Assembly: GCA_017461825.1 (NCBI GenBank)
Contig: JAFTXB010000089.1
Location: 1-6,405, forward strand
Direction: 5' to 3'
Length of the DNA stretch: 6,405 bases
From: Clostridia bacterium
Lineage (GTDB): Bacteria; Bacillota; Clostridia; Oscillospirales; CAG-272
Positions 1-4,994 of the stretch are shown here, one piece after another. The first letter of the stretch is position 1. Every line of letters starts with the position of its first letter. The notes beneath the pieces were generated by a model. It did no database searches and had not been told where the DNA came from. It saw only the letters and a program-made list of their open reading frames with translations. Made by a program: the position numbers and the translations under genes.

Positions 1-44
1 GAAAACTTTTTCAAAAGTTTTCTCGAAACCGCGCCCCCGCGTCC
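1..44 (-). repeat. AT-rich palindromic 3'-end repeat, copy 1 (cut by window edge)
   Basis: The arms at 1-10 and 13-22 (GAAAACTTTT / AAAAGTTTTC) are perfectly complementary and the structure probably continues past the window edge. It is followed by CTCGAAACCGC and a C-rich stretch reaching the stop codon of the FAD enzyme gene. The same layout recurs at 4517-4573. It sits where a transcription terminator for the minus-strand gene would be. However, the T-run lies at the hairpin apex and not on its 3' flank, so it is not a textbook rho-independent terminator. It may instead be an mRNA 3'-end structure or a dispersed repeat. Confidence 0.6.
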
Positions 45-1304
45 TTATGTCCCTGCGGCGGTGCCGGCGAGGTAGGCGGTGGAGAAAGCGATTTGAAGAT
101 TGAAGCCGCCGGTGTAAGCATCAACGTCGATAACTTCGCCCGCGAAATACAAGCCGCGAACCAGCTTTGACTGCATGGTTTTGGGATCGATCTCACGAAC
201 GCTGACGCCGCCACGGGTAATGATGGCTTCATTGATGGGGCGAAATCCCACGATCGGAACGCTGAGCGCTTTGAGGTGCTTTACCATCAGCTCGCGCTCT
301 TCTTTGGTGACCGAATGCACCTTTTTGCGCGGGTCGATGCCGCACAGGGCGATCATGGGCGCGATCATCTTTTGCGGCAGGAGATCGTCCAGCGCGTTGA
401 TGATGTCGCGGTTGCGGTATTTTTCAAAATCCTGGCGGATACGCGCATCAAGCTTTTTTTCATCCAAAGCAGGCTTGAGGTCGATCCGCGCTTCGTATTT
501 TCGGGATCCGATATCGGCAAGATGCGCCGATGCAGACAGCACAAGCGGCCCTGTAAGACCGAAATGCGTAAACATCATTTCGCCAAAATCATCGTAAACG
601 GTTTTGCCGCTTGCGGTGTCAACGATGCGCAAGGCAACGTTTTTGAGCGAAAGACCTTGCATGGATGCACAGAGCTTTCCCTCGGCAACCAGCGGCACCA
701 GTGAGGGCGCGATCGGAGTGATGGTGTGCCCCGCTTCCTTTGCAAAGCGGTAGCCGTCGCCGTCCGAACCTGTTTGCGTATAAGAACGTCCGCCCGTGCA
801 GACGATAACTGCGTCGGCTTCATACGTACCGTTTGCCGTTTTTACACCGACTGCGGTGTCATTTTCAATAAGAACAGTTTGCACCCTTTCGTGCAGAATA
901 TGCACGCCGAGCGCGCGGCATTTTTGATCCACTGCCGAAACGATATCCCCTGCCCTGTCGGACACGGGAAACACACGCTTGCCTCGCTCGGTTTTGAGCG
1001 GCACGCCCTCGCCTTCAAAAAAGGCTTTGGTGTCTGCCGTTGAAAAGCGGGTCAGCGCGGTGTAAAGAAAACGCGGGTTTGTGGGGACGTTTTGAAGAAA
1101 CTCGTTCAGTTCGCAATCGTTTGTGACGTTGCAACGTCCTTTTCCCGTAATGCGTAATTTTTTGCCCATGCGGTCGTTTCGCTCAAAGAGCATGACACAT
1201 GCGCCAAGCTCTGCCGCCGTAATCGCCGCCATCATGCCTGCGGCTCCGCCGCCGATGACCGCAACGTGTGGGGCGTCAGTCTCTTTTTTTATCGTAAACG
1301 TCAT
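45..1304 (-). CDS. HI0933/BaiN-family NAD(P)/FAD-dependent oxidoreductase
   Basis: A 419-residue cytoplasmic flavoprotein of the HI0933-like family, which includes E. coli YhiN, streptococcal aminoacetone oxidase and clostridial BaiN. The N-terminal Rossmann motif GGGAAG (residues 18-23) is followed by an acidic residue at the end of the second strand (E41), which in this fold binds the FAD ribose. The family signature ITGKGRCNVTN lies at 52-62. VCTGG marks the second nucleotide-binding strand, and the C-terminal GLYFAGEVIDVDAYTGGFN closes the FAD site. Length is normal for the family. The frame is open up to 1376, but I chose the start at 1304: it leaves the usual short leader before the Rossmann strand and has GAGGAGG upstream, whereas the extra 24 residues resemble no family sequence. 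The start lies 29 bases inside the upstream regulator gene, so the two are probably co-translated. The substrate cannot be read from the sequence; assigning bile-acid or aminoacetone activity would be guesswork. Confidence 0.92.
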   Translation of the reverse strand: MTFTIKKETDAPHVAVIGGGAAGMMAAITAAELGACVMLFERNDRMGKKLRITGKGRCNVTNDCELNEFLQNVPTNPRFLYTALTRFSTADTKAFFEGEGVPLKTERGKRVFPVSDRAGDIVSAVDQKCRALGVHILHERVQTVLIENDTAVGVKTANGTYEADAVIVCTGGRSYTQTGSDGDGYRFAKEAGHTITPIAPSLVPLVAEGKLCASMQGLSLKNVALRIVDTASGKTVYDDFGEMMFTHFGLTGPLVLSASAHLADIGSRKYEARIDLKPALDEKKLDARIRQDFEKYRNRDIINALDDLLPQKMIAPMIALCGIDPRKKVHSVTKEERELMVKHLKALSVPIVGFRPINEAIITRGGVSVREIDPKTMQSKLVRGLYFAGEVIDVDAYTGGFNLQIAFSTAYLAGTAAGT

Positions 1305-2139
1305 ATTTGTCCCAAACCTCCTCGAGCGCGCGCAAACGTTCGGTAAGCTCGTCCTGCTTTTTTCGGGAAACGGCAACGATCATGGCGTTGATGATGCTGA
1401 GGGGGGCAACAAGTGAATCGACAAACGATGCCATGTCGCTTTGCGCGATCAGCAATTGGTCGGCAAACGCGGCAATGGGGGAAGAATGACTGTCGGTAAG
1501 CGCAACCACATCAGCCCCCTTGGTACGGGCATACTCAACGGCGTTGATGATGCGCTTGGAATAACGCGGAAAACTGATGGCGATCATCACATCCCCTTCA
1601 CCGATGCGCATGAGCTGCTCGAACATTTCACTGCCCGACGTGGTTTGCACAAAGCGGACATTATCGAAGATCATACGGAAGTTGAAATTGAGAAAGCCCG
1701 CCAGTGACGATGACGAACGCACGCCGATGATATAGATCTTTTTCGCCGTTACGATACGGTCGATCGCCTCTTCAAAGGATGCGTGATCGATCTCCTCCAT
1801 GGTGCGGCGGATCTTTTCGGCATCCGAAAGAAGCACCTTATCCAAAACATTGCCGTCACCGATGAGGTTGTTTGTTACCTCGATGCGTTGAAAGGAGGTG
1901 AGGCGGTTACGGATGATCTCGCGCAACGAGTGCTGAAATTCGGGGTACCCTGTGTAGCCCATTTCGTTTGCAAATCGAACAACGGTGGATTCCGACACGC
2001 CAACAATGGCACCCAGCTTTGAAGCGGTGAGATAAGCCGCCTTGTCGTAATGTCTCAACACATAGTCCGCGATCAATTTTTGTCCCTTGGAAAAACCGGA
2101 CATTTTATCCTCTATTGTTTTAAGCAAATCGGCGTTCAT
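1276..2139 (-). CDS. MurR/RpiR-family transcriptional regulator (HTH plus SIS)
   Basis: A 287-residue DNA-binding regulator. Residues 1-77 form the RpiR-type helix-turn-helix domain, with recognition segment VGVSESTVVRFANEMGY (46-62). Residues about 120-255 form a SIS (sugar isomerase) domain, with IIGVRSSSS (137-145), AISFPRYSKR (187-196) and VVALTDS. In this family the SIS domain senses a phosphorylated sugar or a similar metabolite; the effector here is unknown. An upstream ATG at 2199 would add 20 residues, but it lies only about nine bases from the 5' edge of the -10 box, almost at the expected transcript start. The ATG at 2139 has AAAGGAAG eight bases upstream and begins at the typical family N-terminus (MNADLLKTIEDKM). 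The gene is first in a two-gene unit and overlaps the FAD enzyme gene by 29 bases. Regulation of itself and of that enzyme is an inference from position. Confidence 0.93.
   Translation of the reverse strand: MNADLLKTIEDKMSGFSKGQKLIADYVLRHYDKAAYLTASKLGAIVGVSESTVVRFANEMGYTGYPEFQHSLREIIRNRLTSFQRIEVTNNLIGDGNVLDKVLLSDAEKIRRTMEEIDHASFEEAIDRIVTAKKIYIIGVRSSSSLAGFLNFNFRMIFDNVRFVQTTSGSEMFEQLMRIGEGDVMIAISFPRYSKRIINAVEYARTKGADVVALTDSHSSPIAAFADQLLIAQSDMASFVDSLVAPLSIINAMIVAVSRKKQDELTERLRALEEVWDKYDVYDKKRD
1317..1323 (-). promoter_or_regulatory. Ribosome binding site that sets the FAD enzyme start
   Basis: GAGGAGG on the minus strand, 12 bases before the ATG at 1304 and inside the last codons of the RpiR-family gene. 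The spacing is somewhat long, but this is the only good Shine-Dalgarno match near the Rossmann motif and it supports 1304 over 1376 as the start. Confidence 0.65.
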
Positions 2140-2147
2140 TCCGTCAG

Positions 2148-2155
2148 CTTCCTTT
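2148..2155 (-). promoter_or_regulatory. Ribosome binding site of the RpiR-family gene
   Basis: AAAGGAAG eight bases before the ATG at 2139. With the promoter at 2208-2236, it decides the start in favour of 2139 over 2199. Confidence 0.7.
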
Positions 2156-2158
2156 CGG

Positions 2159-2178
2159 TGACAGTCATTTGACACTGT
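2159..2178 (-). promoter_or_regulatory. Possible operator or leader hairpin of the RpiR-family gene
   Basis: Between promoter and ribosome binding site lies an inverted repeat, ACAGT (2161-2165) and ACTGT (2174-2178), with an eight-base gap. In the same stretch TGACA occurs twice (2159-2163 and 2170-2174), 11 bases apart, about one helical turn. This would suit autoregulation by a dimeric repressor or a small leader hairpin. The repeats are short and chance is possible. Confidence 0.3.
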
Positions 2179-2207
2179 TTGATCCGCGTTTAGCGGCATA
2201 CCATATT

Positions 2208-2236
2208 ATTATACCCTATAATATTTAAATTGTCAA
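2208..2236 (-). promoter_or_regulatory. Consensus sigma-A promoter of the RpiR/FAD-enzyme unit
   Basis: On the minus strand an exact -35 TTGACA (2231-2236), a 17-base spacer (2214-2230) and an exact -10 TATAAT (2208-2213). Transcription should begin near 2200-2202, giving a leader of about 60 bases before the start at 2139. The spacer contains the palindrome ATTTAAAT (2223-2230). Confidence 0.9.
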
Positions 2237-2277
2237 TATCTTTGCCATGTTTTTTTGTAAATTTTTTTGGTTAAAAA

Positions 2278-2306
2278 GTGGGACGGTTCACAAACGGAAC
2301 CGTCCC
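2278..2306 (-). terminator. Rho-independent terminator of the DtxR-family gene
   Basis: A perfect 10-bp GC-rich stem, GGGACGGTTC / GAACCGTCCC (2280-2289 and 2297-2306), with a seven-base loop. On the minus strand it starts 13 bases after the stop codon and is followed by AC and a five-T run. It separates the metal regulator from the RpiR-family unit. Confidence 0.85.
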
Positions 2307-2319
2307 GTGAAATGCTTTT

Positions 2320-2694
2320 TTAGTCCTGCTTGGCAAGAGCGGCATGCTGTTTCATTTTTTCAAAGGTCTCGTCGCTGATGATGTGTTCCATTTTGCAGGC
2401 ATCGTCGGCGGCGATTTCGGGATCGACCCCAATACCAATGAGAAAACCTGTAAGCAGGCGGTGTCGTTCGAGCACCTTGGATGCCAAAGCGCGCCCTGCT
2501 TCGGTGAGCGTGATATACCCGCCCGCATCGACCGAAATATACCCGCTCTTTTTCAAAAGTCCCACGGCACGGCTGACGCTGGGCTTGGTATACCCCGTTT
2601 CGTGCACAACGTCGATCGAGCGCACGTGCGGCTGTTTTTCGGTCAGCATCATAATGGTTTCCAGATACATTTCTGCCGATTCGTTGTTTCTCAT
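2320..2694 (-). CDS. DtxR/MntR-family metal-dependent transcriptional repressor, short form
   Basis: A 124-residue regulator with an N-terminal winged helix-turn-helix (about 1-65; recognition segment YTKPSVSRAVGLLKKSGYI at 35-53) and a metal-binding/dimerisation domain (about 66-118). It lacks the C-terminal SH3-like domain of full-length DtxR. Aligned by eye with DtxR, the primary-site ligands are all present: M9, C100, E103 and H104 in EMYLE and CKMEH. At the two positions where B. subtilis MntR has Asp8 and Glu99, this protein has Met and Cys, the arrangement of iron-responsive DtxR/IdeR. H78 matches an ancillary-site ligand, but the equivalents of DtxR E83 and H98 are T82 and A96. The start at 2694 has a strong ribosome binding site. 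It is a single-gene unit with its own promoter and terminator. No metal transporter is adjacent, so its targets are unknown. Confidence 0.93.
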   Translation of the reverse strand: MRNNESAEMYLETIMMLTEKQPHVRSIDVVHETGYTKPSVSRAVGLLKKSGYISVDAGGYITLTEAGRALASKVLERHRLLTGFLIGIGVDPEIAADDACKMEHIISDETFEKMKQHAALAKQD

Positions 2695-2700
2695 CAGTCG

Positions 2701-2710
2701 AGCCTCCTTT
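2701..2710 (-). promoter_or_regulatory. Strong ribosome binding site of the DtxR-family gene
   Basis: AAAGGAGGCT on the minus strand, with AAAGGAGG ending eight bases before the ATG at 2694. This is a near-complete anti-16S match and it fixes the start. Confidence 0.85.
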
Positions 2711-2748
2711 CACTGTTCTCTGTCAAACACAGGGAAATAGTCTTAATC

Positions 2749-2777
2749 AGTATACCATATTTATCCGCAAAAAGCAA
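2749..2777 (-). promoter_or_regulatory. Extended -10 promoter of the DtxR-family gene
   Basis: The minus strand shows TTGCTT (2772-2777), a 17-base spacer and TATACT (2749-2754), preceded by TGG to give an extended -10 TGnTATACT. Downstream in the leader, CTGT-N5-ACAG (2720-2732) forms a short inverted repeat that could be an operator, but it does not resemble a DtxR or MntR box that I recognise. Confidence 0.7.
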
Positions 2778-2781
2778 TAGC

Positions 2782-2817
2782 AATTCAAAAAAGTTTACAT
2801 TCCGTCTTTTTTGAATT
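2782..2817 (-). terminator. Hairpin spanning the lipase stop codon, possible weak terminator
   Basis: Perfect 12-bp arms AATTCAAAAAAG (2782-2793) and CTTTTTTGAATT (2806-2817) with a 12-base loop. The TAA stop of the lipase gene (2795-2797) is in the loop and the final Glu-Phe-Lys-Lys codons lie in one arm. Read on the minus strand it has an A-rich ascending arm and a U-rich descending arm, as in terminators, but only two G:C pairs. It is the only terminator-like structure between the lipase gene and the next promoter. Confidence 0.45.
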
Positions 2818-4126
2818 CGGAAAGCAAACCGACGTAAAACTCACGCACATCAAACCCCTCCACGTTGCGGCGCGTGAGATCGATCACATCTGCGTGTGAA
2901 ACGCCTCTGCCGTCGCGTGTTTTGATAACGGTGTAGCGCGTACCCCAAGCAAAGGAAGTCTCACCGACCAAACCGTCGTTTGCGCCGTCGAAATGCTTTA
3001 CCAACAGATACGAAAAATTGAGCGGAAACTGCCCATGTCCCGCCTGCTTTAATACAGACCCCACGCTACAGCAGACCACTCCCTCGGGCATTGGCATATC
3101 GGCGTTAAGCTCCTTGCATCGGCTTGCGGTCAGGTCGCCCACAGCCGCAAGAAAATCGGGATCGGTATCCCCCATGCGGATGAGCGCGGCACGGTAAGCC
3201 GCCGCAACCTTTTGGCGCAGAGCTTCGGGCGCTTTTTGGAGCAGATAATCGGCAAATTCACAGCCTCGGTGCGGGGTGTTAACGGTAGTCAGCGATGCAA
3301 CCATGGGGGCGATCCCCTCGTTTGCCAACGCCCAACGGCAATCAAGCCCGCCCTTGGAATGCGCAATGATATGCAGCTTTTCACATCCGCTCTCACGCAC
3401 GATCTCACGGATGCGCTCTGCCAGCTCCCTGCCGCTGTCGGCAACCGAGCGCGCTGACTGATGGTTTCCGTAATAAACCGTAGCGCCGTTGCGTTCCAGT
3501 TCGGCAGGAATCCGCCCCCAGTAGTTGAAATATCGGCTGTCGCGGAAGAACACACCGTGTACCAAGAGGACGGGATAGCGTGTGGCGCACACCTTTTCCA
3601 AACGGCGTTTGCGGTCAAGCGCGCATTTTTCACCTTCAAACGCAAGCTCATTTCCAACCTTTCGCAACATCACGATCAATACAGCGAGATTGACAAGCGG
3701 GATCATTCCCACAGCAATACCAAGCACACGCAGACCGATCCCAAGCTGAAGCGAGGTACAATAAATGCAAATAATACCAAACCAAAACAATACGGCTTCA
3801 AGGACAATGCAGACCGCGCATCCGATCAGCCAAGCGATCGGATCGTCCCATAAAAAGCGCACTGCGTTGACGGTTGCAAACACAACCGACAGCACGGCAG
3901 AAGCCAAAAAAGCGAGCAAAGCCGAGTACCCCAGCGAGCAAAATGCCCATCGAACACTCCCAAAACGCCTCTTTGCCAACAAAAAGGAGACAAGTGCCGC
4001 AATCGGGAGCAGTACCGCCGAAACAATCCCCAACGTTGCGGGGATCTTCCCCCATGGCTGACTGTTGACGGCTAAAAAAGTGACCACGCCGATTCCCAGT
4101 GCGAAAACAGTATTTCGTTTTTTCAT
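2795..4126 (-). CDS. Membrane-anchored lipase/alpha-beta hydrolase
   Basis: A 443-residue protein in two parts. Residues 1-155 hold about five hydrophobic segments (roughly 5-20, 29-51, 60-88, 96-123 and 129-153), with basic residues at the N-terminus and after the second. Residues 184-443 form an alpha/beta-hydrolase domain of the bacterial lipase type. VLLVHGVFF (186-194) supplies the oxyanion-hole HG. IIAHSKGG (253-260) carries nucleophile S257 in an A-x-S-x-G elbow. NTPHRG (283-288) is typical of Pseudomonas-type lipases, NDGLVG (383-388) carries the likely acid D384, and SHAD (410-413) gives H411, with D413 at the spot of a calcium ligand in those lipases. All three catalytic residues therefore appear present. 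It probably cleaves lipid or acyl esters at the membrane; substrate and side of the membrane are undetermined. The start has AAAGGAG six bases upstream. No cleavable signal peptide is evident. The gene appears to be transcribed alone. Confidence 0.87.
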   Translation of the reverse strand: MKKRNTVFALGIGVVTFLAVNSQPWGKIPATLGIVSAVLLPIAALVSFLLAKRRFGSVRWAFCSLGYSALLAFLASAVLSVVFATVNAVRFLWDDPIAWLIGCAVCIVLEAVLFWFGIICIYCTSLQLGIGLRVLGIAVGMIPLVNLAVLIVMLRKVGNELAFEGEKCALDRKRRLEKVCATRYPVLLVHGVFFRDSRYFNYWGRIPAELERNGATVYYGNHQSARSVADSGRELAERIREIVRESGCEKLHIIAHSKGGLDCRWALANEGIAPMVASLTTVNTPHRGCEFADYLLQKAPEALRQKVAAAYRAALIRMGDTDPDFLAAVGDLTASRCKELNADMPMPEGVVCCSVGSVLKQAGHGQFPLNFSYLLVKHFDGANDGLVGETSFAWGTRYTVIKTRDGRGVSHADVIDLTRRNVEGFDVREFYVGLLSEFKKDGM

Positions 4127-4132
4127 GTCGTT

Positions 4133-4163
4133 CTCCTTTTGGGGTATTTTCCTTTTGGTATTT
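4133..4163 (-). promoter_or_regulatory. Lipase ribosome binding site within a tandem duplication
   Basis: The functional site AAAGGAG (4133-4139) is six bases from the ATG. The leader carries two tandem copies of an AAATACC(CC)AAAAGGA unit (4150-4163, and 4133-4149 with two extra C), so a second Shine-Dalgarno-like AAAAGGA sits about 17 bases further upstream with no start codon at suitable distance for the lipase frame. Confidence 0.55.
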
Positions 4164-4279
4164 ATTTTTCATGGGGGAAGGATCTTTTCAAGGAATGAAG
4201 TTTTTTGTTTTTTCGTTCGTGCACTCGGGACAGTTCATTTACCCGAGGAAAGCTATTGTAAGCGTTTATAGATCCCATC

Positions 4280-4412
4280 GTCATTGCGCGCGCCTGCGGC
4301 TTCGCTCCATTCCTCGGTTTTGCTCCGCTCGCGCCACTTTGTGGCTTCTCGCCTACGCAAAACTTCGACTACGGGCAACAAGCTACGCTTGTTTTCCTCC
4401 GCTCAGGATGAC
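4280..4412. repeat. Dispersed intergenic repeat with GTCAT...ATGAC ends
   Basis: A 133-base stretch bounded by GTCAT (4280-4284) and ATGAC (4408-4412). On the minus strand it begins GTCATCCTGAGCGGAGG, which resembles intergenic repeats I know from many bacterial genomes. Inside are hairpins GCCAC-ttt-GTGGC (4332-4344) and AACAAGC-tac-GCTTGTT (4377-4393). The motif GAGCGGAG/GAGCGAAG occurs three times (minus strand, at 4397-4404, 4323-4330 and 4300-4307), twice followed by G/C and AAAAC. It has no coding capacity, so it would be a non-autonomous or REP/MITE-like element. Copy number cannot be judged from this window. Confidence 0.6.
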
Positions 4413-4516
4413 ACGAAAAAATCTTTGCTTTGGATGACACATAAAGGGGGCTTCGGCATAATGCCACGTTTTGCTCTGTTCCCTCTTAGCCCTTTTTAGG
4501 AAGTTTTTGAAAGAGC

Positions 4517-4573
4517 TCGAGAAAACTTTTTTCAAAAAGTTTTCTCGAAACCGCCCCCTAAAACCGCGTCCCC
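4517..4573 (-). repeat. AT-rich palindromic 3'-end repeat, copy 2
   Basis: Arms at 4517-4531 and 4534-4548 are 15 bases each and perfectly complementary (TCGAGAAAACTTTTT and its complement). The flank on the gene side, CTCGAAACCGCCCCC (4544-4558) and CCGCGTCCCC (4564-4573), ends two bases from the stop of the DUF1893 gene and matches the flank of copy 1 at 23-44. It is likely the end of the reductase/DUF1893 transcript. As in copy 1 the T-run is at the apex, so canonical termination is uncertain. Confidence 0.7.
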
Positions 4574-4574
4574 T

Positions 4575-4994
4575 TCAGCGAAGGTTGTTTTTCAGAGTAT
4601 CACGCAGGACAGCCTCAGCCGCCTTGGGATCGTCGATGTTGCGCACGGCGTGCTCCATCGGGCAGGGGCCGTCACCGGTGCGGTTGATAATGTAGGTAAC
4701 TTTTTTGTTCCATTCGCACGGGATCGCGTTGGTGTTCAATACGTCAAGCGCAGGCTCGCTGATGACCGCCGCATAGACCGCCGAGATCCCCGCGCGGACA
4801 AACAGAAGCGCTGCCGCTTTCCCCACAACGCGGTCGGCAACCGAAAAGCCCGCAAGATCGATCCCTTGCTCCAAAAAGCCCAGCATCGGCGCGATTCCGC
4901 GGCGTGTGTCGGTATAGGATGCGCCGTTTTTGCAAAGCACAATGGTGTATTTTTCCGAAAAAAGGAGGTCTTTGGCGCGCAAAAGATCAGTCAT
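4575..4994 (-). CDS. DUF1893 domain protein (deaminase-like fold, function unknown)
   Basis: A 139-residue cytoplasmic protein matching the DUF1893 family throughout: N-terminal MTDLLRAKDLL, RRGIAPML (31-38), SVADRVVGKAAALL (51-64), AVYAAVISEPALDVL (72-86), and the C-terminal YIINRTGDGPCPMEHAV (101-117). I recall a structure of a Thermotoga member showing a cytidine-deaminase-like fold, but no established activity. The invariant-looking residues D54, K59, E80, C111 and E114 are intact; GPCPME recalls the PCxxC loop of deaminases but lacks its second Cys. The frame extends to 5012; I chose 4994 because the family begins with MTDLL and this gives an ATGACTGA overlap of eight bases with the reductase stop, typical of translational coupling. 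A weak GAGG (4004 excluded; at 5004-5007) lies nine bases upstream. Its job is probably tied to the reductase, an inference from the overlap only. Confidence 0.9.
   Translation of the reverse strand: MTDLLRAKDLLFSEKYTIVLCKNGASYTDTRRGIAPMLGFLEQGIDLAGFSVADRVVGKAAALLFVRAGISAVYAAVISEPALDVLNTNAIPCEWNKKVTYIINRTGDGPCPMEHAVRNIDDPKAAEAVLRDTLKNNLR

Larger units (their letters stand above)
4141..4574. other. 434-base intergenic region upstream of the lipase gene
   Basis: I see no credible gene here; the open frames on the plus strand are low-complexity or lie inside the repeat. Region 4164-4270 is the lipase leader or promoter area. It contains a hairpin, CTCGGG (4224-4229) with CCCGAG (4242-4247), and one weak promoter candidate on the minus strand: TACAAT at 4255-4260 with ATGACG 18 bases upstream at 4279-4284, at the edge of the repeat. 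Region 4280-4412 is a dispersed repeat. Region 4413-4516 holds a second ATGAC (4434-4438) and the near-palindrome GGCATAATGCC (4454-4464). Region 4517-4573 is a 3'-end palindrome module. Confidence 0.7.

Noticed and set aside
276..1043. Plus-strand open frames opposite the FAD enzyme gene
   Set aside because: The coding signal is clearly on the minus strand, where family motifs are continuous; these frames show none.
1305..1376. N-terminal extension of the FAD enzyme to an ATG at 1376
   Set aside because: The added 24 residues do not resemble the family, and the GAGGAGG site supports the start at 1304.
2140..2199. N-terminal extension of the RpiR-family regulator to 2199
   Set aside because: The ATG lies only about nine bases from the -10 box, leaving no room for a ribosome binding site in the transcript.
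3461..4061. Long plus-strand open frames opposite the lipase gene
   Set aside because: They are antisense shadows rich in Ser, Thr, Gln and Asn, with no domain signature and opposite a well-supported gene.
4127..4172. Possible upstream start (ATG at 4172) before the lipase gene
   Set aside because: It has no ribosome binding site, is out of frame with the lipase and reads into a shadow frame without motifs.
4224..4247. CTCGGG/CCCGAG hairpin as a terminator or riboswitch
   Set aside because: No T-run follows on either strand and no riboswitch core is recognisable; the stem is only six base pairs.
4099..4499. Plus-strand open frames upstream of the lipase gene
   Set aside because: Much of their length is the dispersed repeat, and their sequences look like translated repeat DNA.
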